Assembly: GCA_964399625.1 (NCBI GenBank)
Contig: CAYNSB010000046.1
Span: 1 to 26,140, forward strand
Source of the DNA: CAYNSB01 sp964399625
Lineage (GTDB): Bacteria > Planctomycetota > Phycisphaerae > Phycisphaerales > UBA1924
Length of the DNA stretch: 26,140 bases
Reading direction: 5' to 3'
The notes beneath the pieces were generated by a model. It was not told where the DNA came from and searched no databases. It saw only the letters and a program-made list of their open reading frames with translations. Position numbers and translations under genes: made by a program. Positions 7,238 through 13,855 of this stretch are shown one piece after another. Each line of letters begins with the position of its first letter. The stretch's first letter is position 1.

Positions 7238-8034
7238 CACGCGTCGATCGACTGGCCACGCCCCTGGCGCCAGCGGCGCCGGTGGCGATCGACCTCACGG
7301 GCGTGACTTCGCGCGCGAAGGGCGTGTCGATCGTGGTTCCGACGTACAAGGAGGCCGAGAACATCCGCGAATTGGTCGAGCGGGTGGAGCGGGCGATGGA
7401 GGGGCTTGGCGAGTTCGAGATCGTGATAGTCGATGACAACTCCGCGGATGGCACGGACGAGGTTGTGGCGTCGCTGGCTCGCGGGTGGGTTCGCCTGCAC
7501 GTGCGGACCGAGGAGCGTGGGCTGAGCAGCGCCGTGCTCGCGGGGCTTGCGAGAGCCCGCTTTGACACGCTTGTGGTGATGGACGCGGATCTGAGCCACC
7601 CGCCCGAGGCCGTGCCGGCGATGGTCGAGCGGATCGCGCAGGGCGCCGACTTCGTGGTGGGCTCGCGGTATGTGAAGGGGGGCAGCACCGACGCGGCGTG
7701 GAGCGTGTACCGGCACGTGAACAGCCGTGTGGCGACGCTGATGGCTCGCCCGTTCACGCGTCTGCGTGATCCCATGAGCGGGTTCTTCGCGTTGCGGGCC
7801 GAGGACTATCTGGCGACGCGGGATCTCAGTCCCGTGGGGTACAAGATCGCGCTGGAGCTGCTGGTGAAGGGGCCGTTTGTTCGGGTTGTGGAAGTGCCCA
7901 TCCATTTCGCGGATCGGAAGCGCGGCACGAGCAAGCTGGGTCTGCGAGAGCAGGCGCTGTACCTGAAGCACATCGCCCGGCTGGCGGCGTGGAAGGCGGG
8001 TGGGGGTCGGCGGCGGGGCGCCGAGCGCGGTTGA
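7234..8034 (+). CDS. Polyprenyl-phosphate mannosyl/glucosyltransferase (DPM1-like, GT2)
   Basis: The 266-residue soluble GT-A enzyme probably transfers mannose (or glucose) from a nucleotide sugar to polyprenyl phosphate at the cytoplasmic face. It shows the full dolichol-phosphate mannosyltransferase set: VSIVVPTYKEAENI (residues 31-44), VDDNSADGT, RGLSSAVL, the metal-binding MDADLSHPPE (Asp117/Asp119), GSRYVKGG, RDPMSGFFALR, GYKIALELLVKG and FADRKRGTSKLG. There is no C-terminal membrane domain, so it is the short soluble form. Its ATG overlaps the stop of the GT87 gene. Together they make a sensible donor-synthesis plus donor-use pair. Specific sugar and acceptor cannot be read from sequence. 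Confidence 0.88.
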   Translation: MTRVDRLATPLAPAAPVAIDLTGVTSRAKGVSIVVPTYKEAENIRELVERVERAMEGLGEFEIVIVDDNSADGTDEVVASLARGWVRLHVRTEERGLSSAVLAGLARARFDTLVVMDADLSHPPEAVPAMVERIAQGADFVVGSRYVKGGSTDAAWSVYRHVNSRVATLMARPFTRLRDPMSGFFALRAEDYLATRDLSPVGYKIALELLVKGPFVRVVEVPIHFADRKRGTSKLGLREQALYLKHIARLAAWKAGGGRRRGAERG

Positions 8035-8122
8035 ATGACTTTTCCGCTCGCGTGGCCTACGATCGCGACCCGGGTGGTGGGACCTCCCAACCTGCGCCCG
8101 TACCCTGTTCTGAAGGTGCACC

Positions 8123-8239
8123 ATGAAGGTCAAAGCGTCTGTTCGCCGCATCTGCGGCTCGTGCCAGGTCGTCAAGCGCAAGGGCAAGGTCCGCGTGATC
8201 TGCAAGGCGGAGCCCAAGCACAAGCAGGTCCAGGGGTGA
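8123..8239 (+). CDS. rpmJ: 50S ribosomal protein L36 (zinc-binding form)
   Basis: L36 is the smallest large-subunit protein, bound near the peptidyl-transferase side. The 38-residue product MKVKASVRRICGSC... keeps all four zinc ligands (Cys11, Cys14, Cys27, His33), unlike S14 in the same cluster. The start at 8123 and TGA at 8237-8239 give the normal 37-38 residue length. It lies 88 bp after the GT2 gene and 53 bp before rpsM, restoring the usual infA-rpmJ-rpsM order after the glycosyltransferase insertion. Confidence 0.96.
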   Translation: MKVKASVRRICGSCQVVKRKGKVRVICKAEPKHKQVQG

Positions 8240-8251
8240 GTTGATGTCGCC

Positions 8252-8275
8252 TCGTCGCGTCGGCCGACGCGACGA
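8252..8275 (+). promoter_or_regulatory. Perfect 24-bp palindrome abutting the rpsM ribosome-binding site
   Basis: The half-site TCGTCGCGTCGG (8252-8263) is followed at once by its exact reverse complement CCGACGCGACGA (8264-8275), whose last base is the first base of the rpsM Shine-Dalgarno AAGGAGGAG (8275-8283). As RNA this folds into a GC-rich hairpin immediately upstream of the rpsM start region. As DNA it is a symmetric site for a dimer. It fills nearly the whole rpmJ-rpsM gap. Function is unknown; see findings. Confidence 0.6.
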
Positions 8276-8292
8276 AGGAGGAGTTGAGCGCT

Positions 8293-8676
8293 ATGCCTCG
8301 TATCGCCGGTATCGACGTGCCCGACAAGAAGAAGATCCTGTACGCGCTGCAGTACATCCACGGGATCGGGGCCAAGTTTGCGGCGGACATCCTCGCCGAG
8401 GCGAAGGTGAACCCGGACCTGCGGGCCAACGAGCTCGATGAGAACGCGCTGGCGGGCATCAACGCGATCATCGACGCGAACTACCTCGTTGAGGGTGCGC
8501 TGCGTCGGCAGGTTCAGCAGAACATCCAGCGTTTGAAGGACATCCGCTGCTATCGCGGCGAGCGTCATCGCAAGGGGCTCCCCGTTCGCGGGCAGCGCAC
8601 GCGTTCGAACGCCCGCACGCGCAAGGGCAAGAAGAAGACCGTCGCCGGCAAGAAGGGCGTGAAGGCGAAGGGCTGA
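8293..8676 (+). CDS. rpsM: 30S ribosomal protein S13
   Basis: S13 sits in the small-subunit head and bridges to L5 and the P-site tRNA. The 127-residue protein opens with MPRIAGIDVPDKKKILYALQYIHGIG and ends with the S13 signature CYRGERHRKGLPVRGQRTRSNARTRKGKKKTV plus a Lys-rich tail. The ATG at 8293 lies 9 nt after AAGGAGGAG (8275-8283). A TTG at 8284 is in frame but overlaps the end of this site and is rejected. It starts the alpha-operon part of the cluster. Confidence 0.96.
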   Translation: MPRIAGIDVPDKKKILYALQYIHGIGAKFAADILAEAKVNPDLRANELDENALAGINAIIDANYLVEGALRRQVQQNIQRLKDIRCYRGERHRKGLPVRGQRTRSNARTRKGKKKTVAGKKGVKAKG

Positions 8677-8767
8677 TCGATTCCACGGCGCGGGCCCGCG
8701 GGGGTCCGCGTTCACACAAGCATCGGCGGGTACGACCCACTGGGTCGGTTGATCCCCGGAGGCTCTC

Positions 8768-9145
8768 ATGGCGAAGAAGATCAAGAAGGTCCGCAAGAAC
8801 GTCGTTCGTGGCATTGTCCACGTCAAGGCGACGAGCAACAACACGATCGTGACCATCACCGATATGAACGGCGAGACGATCGCCTGGGACTCGGCGGGCA
8901 CGATCGGGTTCAAGGGCGCCCGCAAGAGCACGCCCTTTGCCGCGACCCGCGCCGGCGAGTCGGCCGCGCAGAAGGCCCGCAAGCTGGGCATGAGCGAGGT
9001 CGAGGTTCGCATCAAGGGCGCGGGCTCCGGGCGCGAGTCCGCGGTGAACGGTGTGGTGTCCACGGGCATGCGCGTCACGGCGATCGAGGACCACACGGCG
9101 GTGCCGCACAACGGCTGCCGTCCCACGAAGCGTCGTCGCGTCTAA
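8768..9145 (+). CDS. rpsK: 30S ribosomal protein S11
   Basis: S11 lies on the small-subunit platform and contacts mRNA near the E site. The 125-residue product has VHVKATSNNTIVTITD, then the Gly/Ala-rich AWDSAGTIGFKGARKSTPFAA, and ends in EDHTAVPHNGCRPTKRRRV, the near-invariant S11 C-terminus. GGAGG (8758-8762) lies 5 nt before the ATG. The 91-bp gap before it holds a 12-bp palindrome, CGCGGGCCCGCG (8689-8700). The rpsD gene that often follows rpsK is absent; rpoA comes next. Confidence 0.96.
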   Translation: MAKKIKKVRKNVVRGIVHVKATSNNTIVTITDMNGETIAWDSAGTIGFKGARKSTPFAATRAGESAAQKARKLGMSEVEVRIKGAGSGRESAVNGVVSTGMRVTAIEDHTAVPHNGCRPTKRRRV

Positions 9146-9154
9146 GTCTGTTTC

Positions 9155-9251
9155 CTGTCCTCCCCGGACAGCAGGGTCGCTCGGGCCGATCAGCAGGGCC
9201 CGATGTCGAACCCGATACCCGCGGGAGGTTCACGTCCTGTCCCCCTGCTGA
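9155..9251 (+). promoter_or_regulatory. Structured rpsK-rpoA spacer with competing base-pairings
   Basis: The 122-nt spacer contains a hairpin CTGTCC-TCCCC-GGACAG (9155-9171). It also has two direct copies of CAGCAGGG (9169-9176 and 9191-9198) and one complementary CCCTGCTG (9243-9250) near the rpoA start. Either repeat copy could pair with the last element, and the first copy overlaps the hairpin arm, so alternative folds are possible. Whether this regulates rpoA is inference only. Confidence 0.35.
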
Positions 9252-9267
9252 GCACGGAAGATCACAC

Positions 9268-10287
9268 ATGCGAGTCCGCTGGCGTGGTTTCGAGCTTCCT
9301 TCCCGCGTGGTCGCCGACCCGAAGTTCAAGAGCGACACGTACGGGCGTTTCACCATCGAGCCGTTCGAGCGTGGGTTTGGCACGACGATCGGCAACGGGC
9401 TGCGTCGGGTGCTGCTCTCGTCTCTTGAGGGCGCGGCGATCACGTCCGTGAAGATCAAGGGCGCTCAGCACGAGTTCTCCTCGATCCCGGGCGTGATGGA
9501 GGATGTGACGGACATCATCCTGAACCTGAAGAACCTCATCGTGAAGATGGAGGGCGACGAGCCCAAGACGATGAAGCTCGCGGCGATGGGCCCGGGCGAG
9601 GTGACGGCCGACCTCATCGAGGCCGACACGGCGATCACGATCCTGAACAAGGACCTCGTGCTGTGCACGCTGACGGAGAAGCGTGAGTTCGAGATCGAGT
9701 TCAAGGTGCAGAAGGGCCGCGGGTACGTTCCGGGGTCGGAGCAGTACCAGTCGCGCGACGATCAGGAGATCGGGCTGATCCCGGTCGATGCGATCTACTC
9801 GCCCGTGCAGCGCGTGCGCTACAAGGTCGAGGACACGCGCGTGGGCCAGCGGACGAACTTCGACAAGCTGACGCTCGAGATCTGGACGAACGGCACGGTG
9901 ACGCCGGACATGGCGCTCGTCGAGGCCGCCAAGATCCTGCGCAAGCACCTGAATCCGTTCGTGCAGTACTTCGAGCTCGGCGCCGAGCGCGTGAGCGAGG
10001 AGGCGGCGGCGGCGGCGGGCGTGGACGAGGAGCTGATCCGCAAGCTCTCCATGCCCGTGAGCGAGCTGGAGCTTTCCGTGCGTGCGAGCAACTGCCTGGA
10101 GTCGGCGCGGATCGACACGGTGTCGCAGCTGGTGACGATGAGCGACGCGGACCTGCTCAAGCTCCGCTCGTTCGGTCGCACGAGCCTCCGCGAGGTGAAG
10201 CGCAAGCTTCAGGACATTGGTCTGGACTTGGGCATGGAGCTGCCCGAGGGCTTCTCGGCGCCACCGCCGGCGAACCCGCAACCGTAA
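9268..10287 (+). CDS. rpoA: RNA polymerase alpha subunit
   Basis: Alpha dimerises to scaffold RNA polymerase assembly and contacts activators and UP elements. The start is the ATG at 9268, giving 339 residues beginning MRVRWRGFELP. The N-terminal domain holds the dimerisation motif EPFERGFGTTIGNGLRRVLLSSLEGAAITSVKI and the assembly segment RVRYKVEDTRVGQRTNFDKLTLEIWTNGT. The C-terminal domain (about 260-325) has the two helix-hairpin-helix-like pieces NCLESARIDTVSQLVTMSDADLLKLRSFGRTSLREVKRKL. Length is normal. The frame is open upstream through rpsK, but that is shadow. L17 follows. Confidence 0.97.
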   Translation: MRVRWRGFELPSRVVADPKFKSDTYGRFTIEPFERGFGTTIGNGLRRVLLSSLEGAAITSVKIKGAQHEFSSIPGVMEDVTDIILNLKNLIVKMEGDEPKTMKLAAMGPGEVTADLIEADTAITILNKDLVLCTLTEKREFEIEFKVQKGRGYVPGSEQYQSRDDQEIGLIPVDAIYSPVQRVRYKVEDTRVGQRTNFDKLTLEIWTNGTVTPDMALVEAAKILRKHLNPFVQYFELGAERVSEEAAAAAGVDEELIRKLSMPVSELELSVRASNCLESARIDTVSQLVTMSDADLLKLRSFGRTSLREVKRKLQDIGLDLGMELPEGFSAPPPANPQP

Positions 10288-10350
10288 CGAACTGGACATG
10301 ACACCCCCCGCGGCGTGCGCCGCGGACGTCGAGAAGGACTGGGCCGAAAC

Positions 10351-10977
10351 ATGCGTCACCGTCGAGCCGGATACCGCCTGGGCCGCACCACCGCCCACCG
10401 CGCCTCCACCCTGCGTCACATCGCCTACGGGCTCTTCGAGCACGGGCAGGTGGTGACGACGATCCCCAAGGCCAAGGCCGTGCAACCCTTCGTTGAGAAG
10501 ATCGTCACGCTCGCCAAGCGTGGCGACCTGCACGCGCGCCGCCTGGTCGTCGCCAAGCTCGGCGGCGATCGCACGGGCTTCGACTGGCTCTTCCTCTCGA
10601 AGAAGCCCAGCGACGCGGAGAAGGAGCAGGTGGAGAAGCTTCGCGATCACGCCAAGCAGTTCTTCGACCTGCCCGAGTCGAGCCAGGTCGAGCGTAACCG
10701 CTACGGCGAGCTGCGTGCGGCGCCCAAGATCGTCAAGCACATCTTCGACCACGTCGCGCCCCGCTTCCGCGATCGCGCGGGCGGGTACACGCGGATCATC
10801 AAGCTGGGTCGCCACCGCATCGGCGACGGCACCGAGCTGTGCGTGATCCAGTTCGTGGGCGCGGAGGATGGGCCCGAGATCGGCGGCAAGCCCTCGACCC
10901 GCCGGCGCACGGCCGACAAGCGCACCGCGTTTGCGGCGAAGGCCCGCAAGGACAAGCCCGCCGCGTCCGCGTCGTGA
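10351..10977 (+). CDS. rplQ: 50S ribosomal protein L17, long form with internal insertion
   Basis: L17 is a large-subunit protein near the polypeptide exit region. The N-terminus MRHRRAGYRLGRTTAHRAS and the C-terminal core IFDHVAPRFRDRAGGYTRIIKLG...ELCVIQFV are standard. Between them, after HARRLVVAKL (residue 70), about 50 extra residues (roughly 71-120, charged, helical-looking) interrupt the usual short linker. A basic Ala/Lys tail (about 175-208) extends the end. Total length is 208 against about 118-127 in most bacteria. The start at 10351 removes an upstream Arg-rich shadow in the same frame. It is the last gene before a strong terminator. Confidence 0.95.
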   Translation: MRHRRAGYRLGRTTAHRASTLRHIAYGLFEHGQVVTTIPKAKAVQPFVEKIVTLAKRGDLHARRLVVAKLGGDRTGFDWLFLSKKPSDAEKEQVEKLRDHAKQFFDLPESSQVERNRYGELRAAPKIVKHIFDHVAPRFRDRAGGYTRIIKLGRHRIGDGTELCVIQFVGAEDGPEIGGKPSTRRRTADKRTAFAAKARKDKPAASAS

Positions 10978-11019
10978 TCGGGCGGGAACGACGGCAGGCA
11001 CATCGAGTCGCAAGGAGTC

Positions 11020-11052
11020 AGCCCCGGGTCTTTGGCCCGGGGCTGTTTGTTT
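11020..11052 (+). terminator. Intrinsic terminator after rplQ
   Basis: AGCCCCGGG (11020-11028) pairs with CCCGGGGCT (11036-11044) around a 7-nt loop and is followed directly by GTTTGTTT. A 9-bp GC-rich stem with a T-rich tail, 43 nt after the rplQ stop, is the clearest intrinsic terminator in the window and marks the end of the ribosomal transcription unit. Confidence 0.9.
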
Positions 11053-11111
11053 GGGGTGGCGCGCCTCGAAGGGTCCACGCCCGATGTGGCGGAGGGATCG
11101 CGGGCCCGAGC

Positions 11112-11990
11112 CTACTCGTCGATGCCCGCGGCGAAGAGCGACCCGGTGCTGGGATCGAACGCCCAGCCCGCGCGCGTGCGATCCACATCGGCCCCGCTGG
11201 TCCCGGGCACGACCCGCTGCGACGCGGGGTCGGGGCACAGCACGTTCTTGGGCGCCTGCGAGATCAGTCCCGCGCCGATGAGGGGCTGCCACTGCGCACT
11301 GGCGAGGTCCGGCACGCGTCCGGCGTTCTTCAGCTTAAAGCGTTCGATGCTCGAGCGAAGCGTAGCAAGCTGGGCGAGCACGCGCTGCTGGCGTGACTGC
11401 GTCGCGCGGCGCTCGGGCTCGTTGTCGCTGGGGCTGGAGCCGAAGGAGGCGCCCACGAAGGGCATCGCGGAGCGCACGCTCTTCCACTCCTTGTTCGTGC
11501 AGCACTTGACGAGGAGGAAGCGTCCGTACGCGGCGTACTGGAGGCCCGCGGGGACGTTGATGCGTGCGACGCGCTGGGGCGACTCCTTGCTCTTGAACTC
11601 GATCAGGGCCACGCCGCCCTCGCTCGCGTCGCCCACGCGATAGAGCGTGAGCGGTGCCGTGTCGATGCCCAGCTGCGCCGCGACCTCGCGGCGTTTGGTC
11701 TCCAGGACGTCCGCGGGGCGGAGATCGCAGCCGTTGGCGGCGATGCGTGCGACGAGTTCGTTCATGGTGGCCGGCTCGCGCTCGCGGCGCACGCTGATGG
11801 CGCTGCTGCTCTTGGAGGGTGTGGGCTCGGGCGAGTCCTTGCCGGTCGATTTCTTGGCGCCCGGACCGGTGACGAAGCCCTTGGCGCCCTGCGAGGGCTG
11901 CGAAGCGCCGCCCTGGGCTGGGCGCTTCTGTTGCGCGTGCGCGGGGATCGCGAGGGCGAGCGAGGCGATGGCGATGAGGATGGTCTTCAT
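11112..11990 (-). CDS. Exported protein with pseudopilin-like C-terminal domain
   Basis: I cannot name this 292-residue protein. From the ATG at 11990 it has a clean Sec signal peptide (KTILIAIASLALAIPAHA, cleavage after residue 19) and a Gly/Ser/Pro/Lys-rich linker to about residue 65. A mixed domain with VCCTNKEW-like cysteines follows. The last 100 or so residues (LRSSIERFKLKNAGRVPDL...WQPLIGAGLI...CPDP...GWAFDPSTGSLFAAG) resemble the globular C-terminal part of type II secretion pseudopilins but without the N-terminal pilin helix. A GGAG site precedes the ATG; an upstream ATG at 12020 would spoil the signal peptide. It is convergent with rplQ. Confidence 0.6.
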   Translation of the reverse strand: MKTILIAIASLALAIPAHAQQKRPAQGGASQPSQGAKGFVTGPGAKKSTGKDSPEPTPSKSSSAISVRREREPATMNELVARIAANGCDLRPADVLETKRREVAAQLGIDTAPLTLYRVGDASEGGVALIEFKSKESPQRVARINVPAGLQYAAYGRFLLVKCCTNKEWKSVRSAMPFVGASFGSSPSDNEPERRATQSRQQRVLAQLATLRSSIERFKLKNAGRVPDLASAQWQPLIGAGLISQAPKNVLCPDPASQRVVPGTSGADVDRTRAGWAFDPSTGSLFAAGIDE

Positions 11991-12352
11991 GGGGACTCCA
12001 ACGCGGGACACGAGACTCATCGGCGAGCCGCCCGGCGATGTGGATGGCGTGGAACGGCCTGCGCCGACGCAAACTCGGCACAGTCGTTACAGAGCGTCGC
12101 AAGCTACGAGGCGCCTACGGTCAATCGTCCCATCTCGATGCGTCACGATCGGTGCCCGAACGTGATGTGTAGCTCTGACGCCGTCGGCGAGGGGATTGAC
12201 ACGGTTGTAGAATGGTGGCAGCAGGTAGGGGACGCGCCATGCTTCTCGCACCGTTCGTCGTGTCCGCTGTGATTTCCTTGTTGCGTGGCGGCGGCGCTTT
12301 GTCCGTGGCGCCCAGTCATAGTGCTCGGCAAGGCCTTCGAGAGCCATGTGCG

Positions 12353-12604
12353 TCAAGATACTTTTCTGTCCTCGAGCAACTGTTCGAGGATCAGGCGTGG
12401 GGTGCGGACGCCATTCGAATGGGGATCATCCAGTCGCGCGGGTCGGTTGAGCTTGGATGCGTAATCGCGCACCGCGATCTGGTGGACCCGGGTTGCGTCA
12501 TAGATCATCGCCCCAGCGTCATCATGAACTACGACGGGCTCCGTCCTGCACGATCTGGCATCATCTGTGTCGAGCCACGGATCGAGCTTTGTCCGCAGCG
12601 GCAT
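12353..12604 (-). CDS. Possible small orphan protein (83 aa)
   Basis: This is a weak call. The frame from the ATG at 12604 encodes 83 residues with a protein-like mix of charged and hydrophobic residues (DPWLDTDDARS..., ending LILEQLLEDRKVS). A GAGGA site lies a few bases upstream of the ATG. It matches no family I know, and its codon use lacks the strong GC3 bias of neighbouring genes, which argues for recent origin, transfer or no coding at all. It is divergent from pheS. Confidence 0.28.
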   Translation of the reverse strand: MPLRTKLDPWLDTDDARSCRTEPVVVHDDAGAMIYDATRVHQIAVRDYASKLNRPARLDDPHSNGVRTPRLILEQLLEDRKVS

Positions 12605-12617
12605 GCGGTCCTCGACC

Positions 12618-12623
12618 TACACT
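12618..12623 (+). promoter_or_regulatory. -10 box TACACT, leaderless-type promoter of pheS
   Basis: TACACT ends 6 nt before the pheS ATG, with no Shine-Dalgarno between. Transcription would start at or next to the initiation codon. It is one of a set of similarly placed boxes in this window (see findings). No convincing -35 is visible at 17 nt. Confidence 0.5.
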
Positions 12624-12629
12624 CGCCCC

Positions 12630-13688
12630 ATGCTGGAGATGTTGTCCACTCTGGAAAGTGACGCCCTTGCCGAGCTTTCGCGCGCGGGGGATGCGGCCGC
12701 GCTGGAATCGTGGCGGATCGCCTACCTGGGCGCGAGCGGCAAGCTCAAGGGCGCGATGGGTGGTCTGAAGGACGTGCCCAAGGACCAGAAGCCCGCGGTC
12801 GGGGCACGCCTGAACGCGGTGAAGAGCGCGCTCGAGCAGGCGTTTGAAGCGCGAAAGGGCGCACTGAGCGGTGGGGCGGCCGGAGGTTCGGGCGGTGGTC
12901 GCGGCGGGGCGAGGGTCGACCTCACGGAGCCCGGGCTCATCGAGTCGCACGCGCTGGGTCGTCGGCACATCATCATGCGGGTCCGCGACGAGCTTGTCGA
13001 GGTCTTCGCGAGGATGGGCTTCGAGGTGGCGCAGGGGCCCGAGCTCGAGGACGACGAGCACAACTTCGTGAAGTTGAACATCCCCGCGGGGCACCCGGCA
13101 CGCGACCCGATCGACAACTTCTACGTGGACGACCCCGCCAAGGTGAGCACGCCGCGGATGGTCCGCTCGCAGACGAGCACGGTGCAGGTGCGCGTGATGG
13201 AGGAGGCGGTGCGGCGCGGGGGCGGCGCGCTCAAGGAGCCGATCCGGATCATCTCGCCGGGGCGCGTGTATCGGCCGGACACGGTCGACGCCACGCACTC
13301 GTTCATGTTCCACCAGATCGAGGGGCTCTGCGTCGATCGCGGCGTGACGATGAGCGACCTGAAGACGACGCTCTTGCAGTTTGCACGGGCGTACTTCGGG
13401 CCCGAGGCCCAGATCCGTCTGCGTCCGAGCTTCTTCCCCTTCACCGAGCCCAGCGCCGAGCTGGACATGAAGATCCGACTCAAGCCCGAGGATGAGCCCC
13501 GTTGGATCGAGCTGGGCGGGTGCGGCATGGTGGACCCGGCCGTGTTCGGGCTGTGCGGCATCGACGCCGAGAAGTGGACCGGCTTCGCGTTTGGCTTCGG
13601 CATCGAGCGGATCGCGATGGGCAAGTACGGCATCCCCGACATCCGCATGCTGTACGCGAATGATCTGCGGTTCCTGACGCAGTTGTGA
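12630..13688 (+). CDS. pheS: Phenylalanyl-tRNA synthetase alpha subunit
   Basis: PheS, with PheT, charges tRNA-Phe. The 352-residue protein has the N-terminal coiled-coil arm (about 1-90, with YLGASGKLKGAMGGLKDVPKDQKPAVGARLN). The class II core follows: EDDEHNFVKLNIPAGHPARDPIDNFYV, RSQTSTVQVRVME (motif 2 region), the LRPSFFPFTEPSAELDMKI segment, and motif 3 GFAFGFGIERIAMGKYGIPDIRMLYANDLRFL. A Gly-rich linker separates arm and core. The ATG at 12630 fits the family N-terminus; ATG 12639 is possible. pheT, usually next, is not here: convergent unrelated genes follow. Confidence 0.95.
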   Translation: MLEMLSTLESDALAELSRAGDAAALESWRIAYLGASGKLKGAMGGLKDVPKDQKPAVGARLNAVKSALEQAFEARKGALSGGAAGGSGGGRGGARVDLTEPGLIESHALGRRHIIMRVRDELVEVFARMGFEVAQGPELEDDEHNFVKLNIPAGHPARDPIDNFYVDDPAKVSTPRMVRSQTSTVQVRVMEEAVRRGGGALKEPIRIISPGRVYRPDTVDATHSFMFHQIEGLCVDRGVTMSDLKTTLLQFARAYFGPEAQIRLRPSFFPFTEPSAELDMKIRLKPEDEPRWIELGGCGMVDPAVFGLCGIDAEKWTGFAFGFGIERIAMGKYGIPDIRMLYANDLRFLTQL

Positions 13689-13855
13689 GTGAAGCGGCCG
13701 TCGCTGGGTCGAGGTTTTCACAGAGACCGAGGCGAGCGGCGAAGCGACGGCGTGCGACTACAGAGCACGGCCTTTCGCGCGCGTGACAAACCGCTCCCTC
13801 AAGGTCGCGGCTCGGTGTGGTCTACATCAACACAGTCTGCGGAGCGGAGTCGGAC

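Larger units (their letters stand above)
11991..12629. other. Gene-poor, lower-GC interval of about 640 bp
   Basis: No protein family is recognisable here. Base composition is visibly less GC-rich than the flanks and codon third positions are not GC-biased in any frame. A TTGACA hexamer (12196-12201) and a TAGAAT hexamer (12208-12213) stand out but are only 6 nt apart, so they do not form one promoter; TAGAAT could act alone. The best coding candidate is the minus-strand reading frame at 12353-12604, listed separately. It may be a decayed gene remnant or a recently acquired piece. Confidence 0.5.

Noticed and set aside
6832..9126. 764-residue minus-strand open frame opposite the glycosyltransferases, rpmJ, rpsM and rpsK
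   Set aside because: It is a low-stop shadow in GC-rich DNA; plus-strand genes account for the sequence and no domain is recognisable.
12087..12356. Minus-strand frame starting at TTG 12356, overlapping the stop of the 83-residue frame
   Set aside because: It is Arg/His-rich, has no recognisable fold and poor codon use; the TTGA overlap alone is too weak.
12239..12661. Plus-strand frame with ATG at 12239, a GGGGA site and a hydrophobic start
   Set aside because: Its codon third positions are not GC-biased, it runs into pheS, the sequence is not protein-like after the first 20 residues, and the TTGACA/TAGAAT pair upstream has an impossible 6-nt spacing.
13697..13750. Inverted repeat GCCGTCGCT / AGCGACGGC after pheS as a terminator
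   Set aside because: The loop is about 40 nt and no T-run follows on either strand, so terminator function is not supported.
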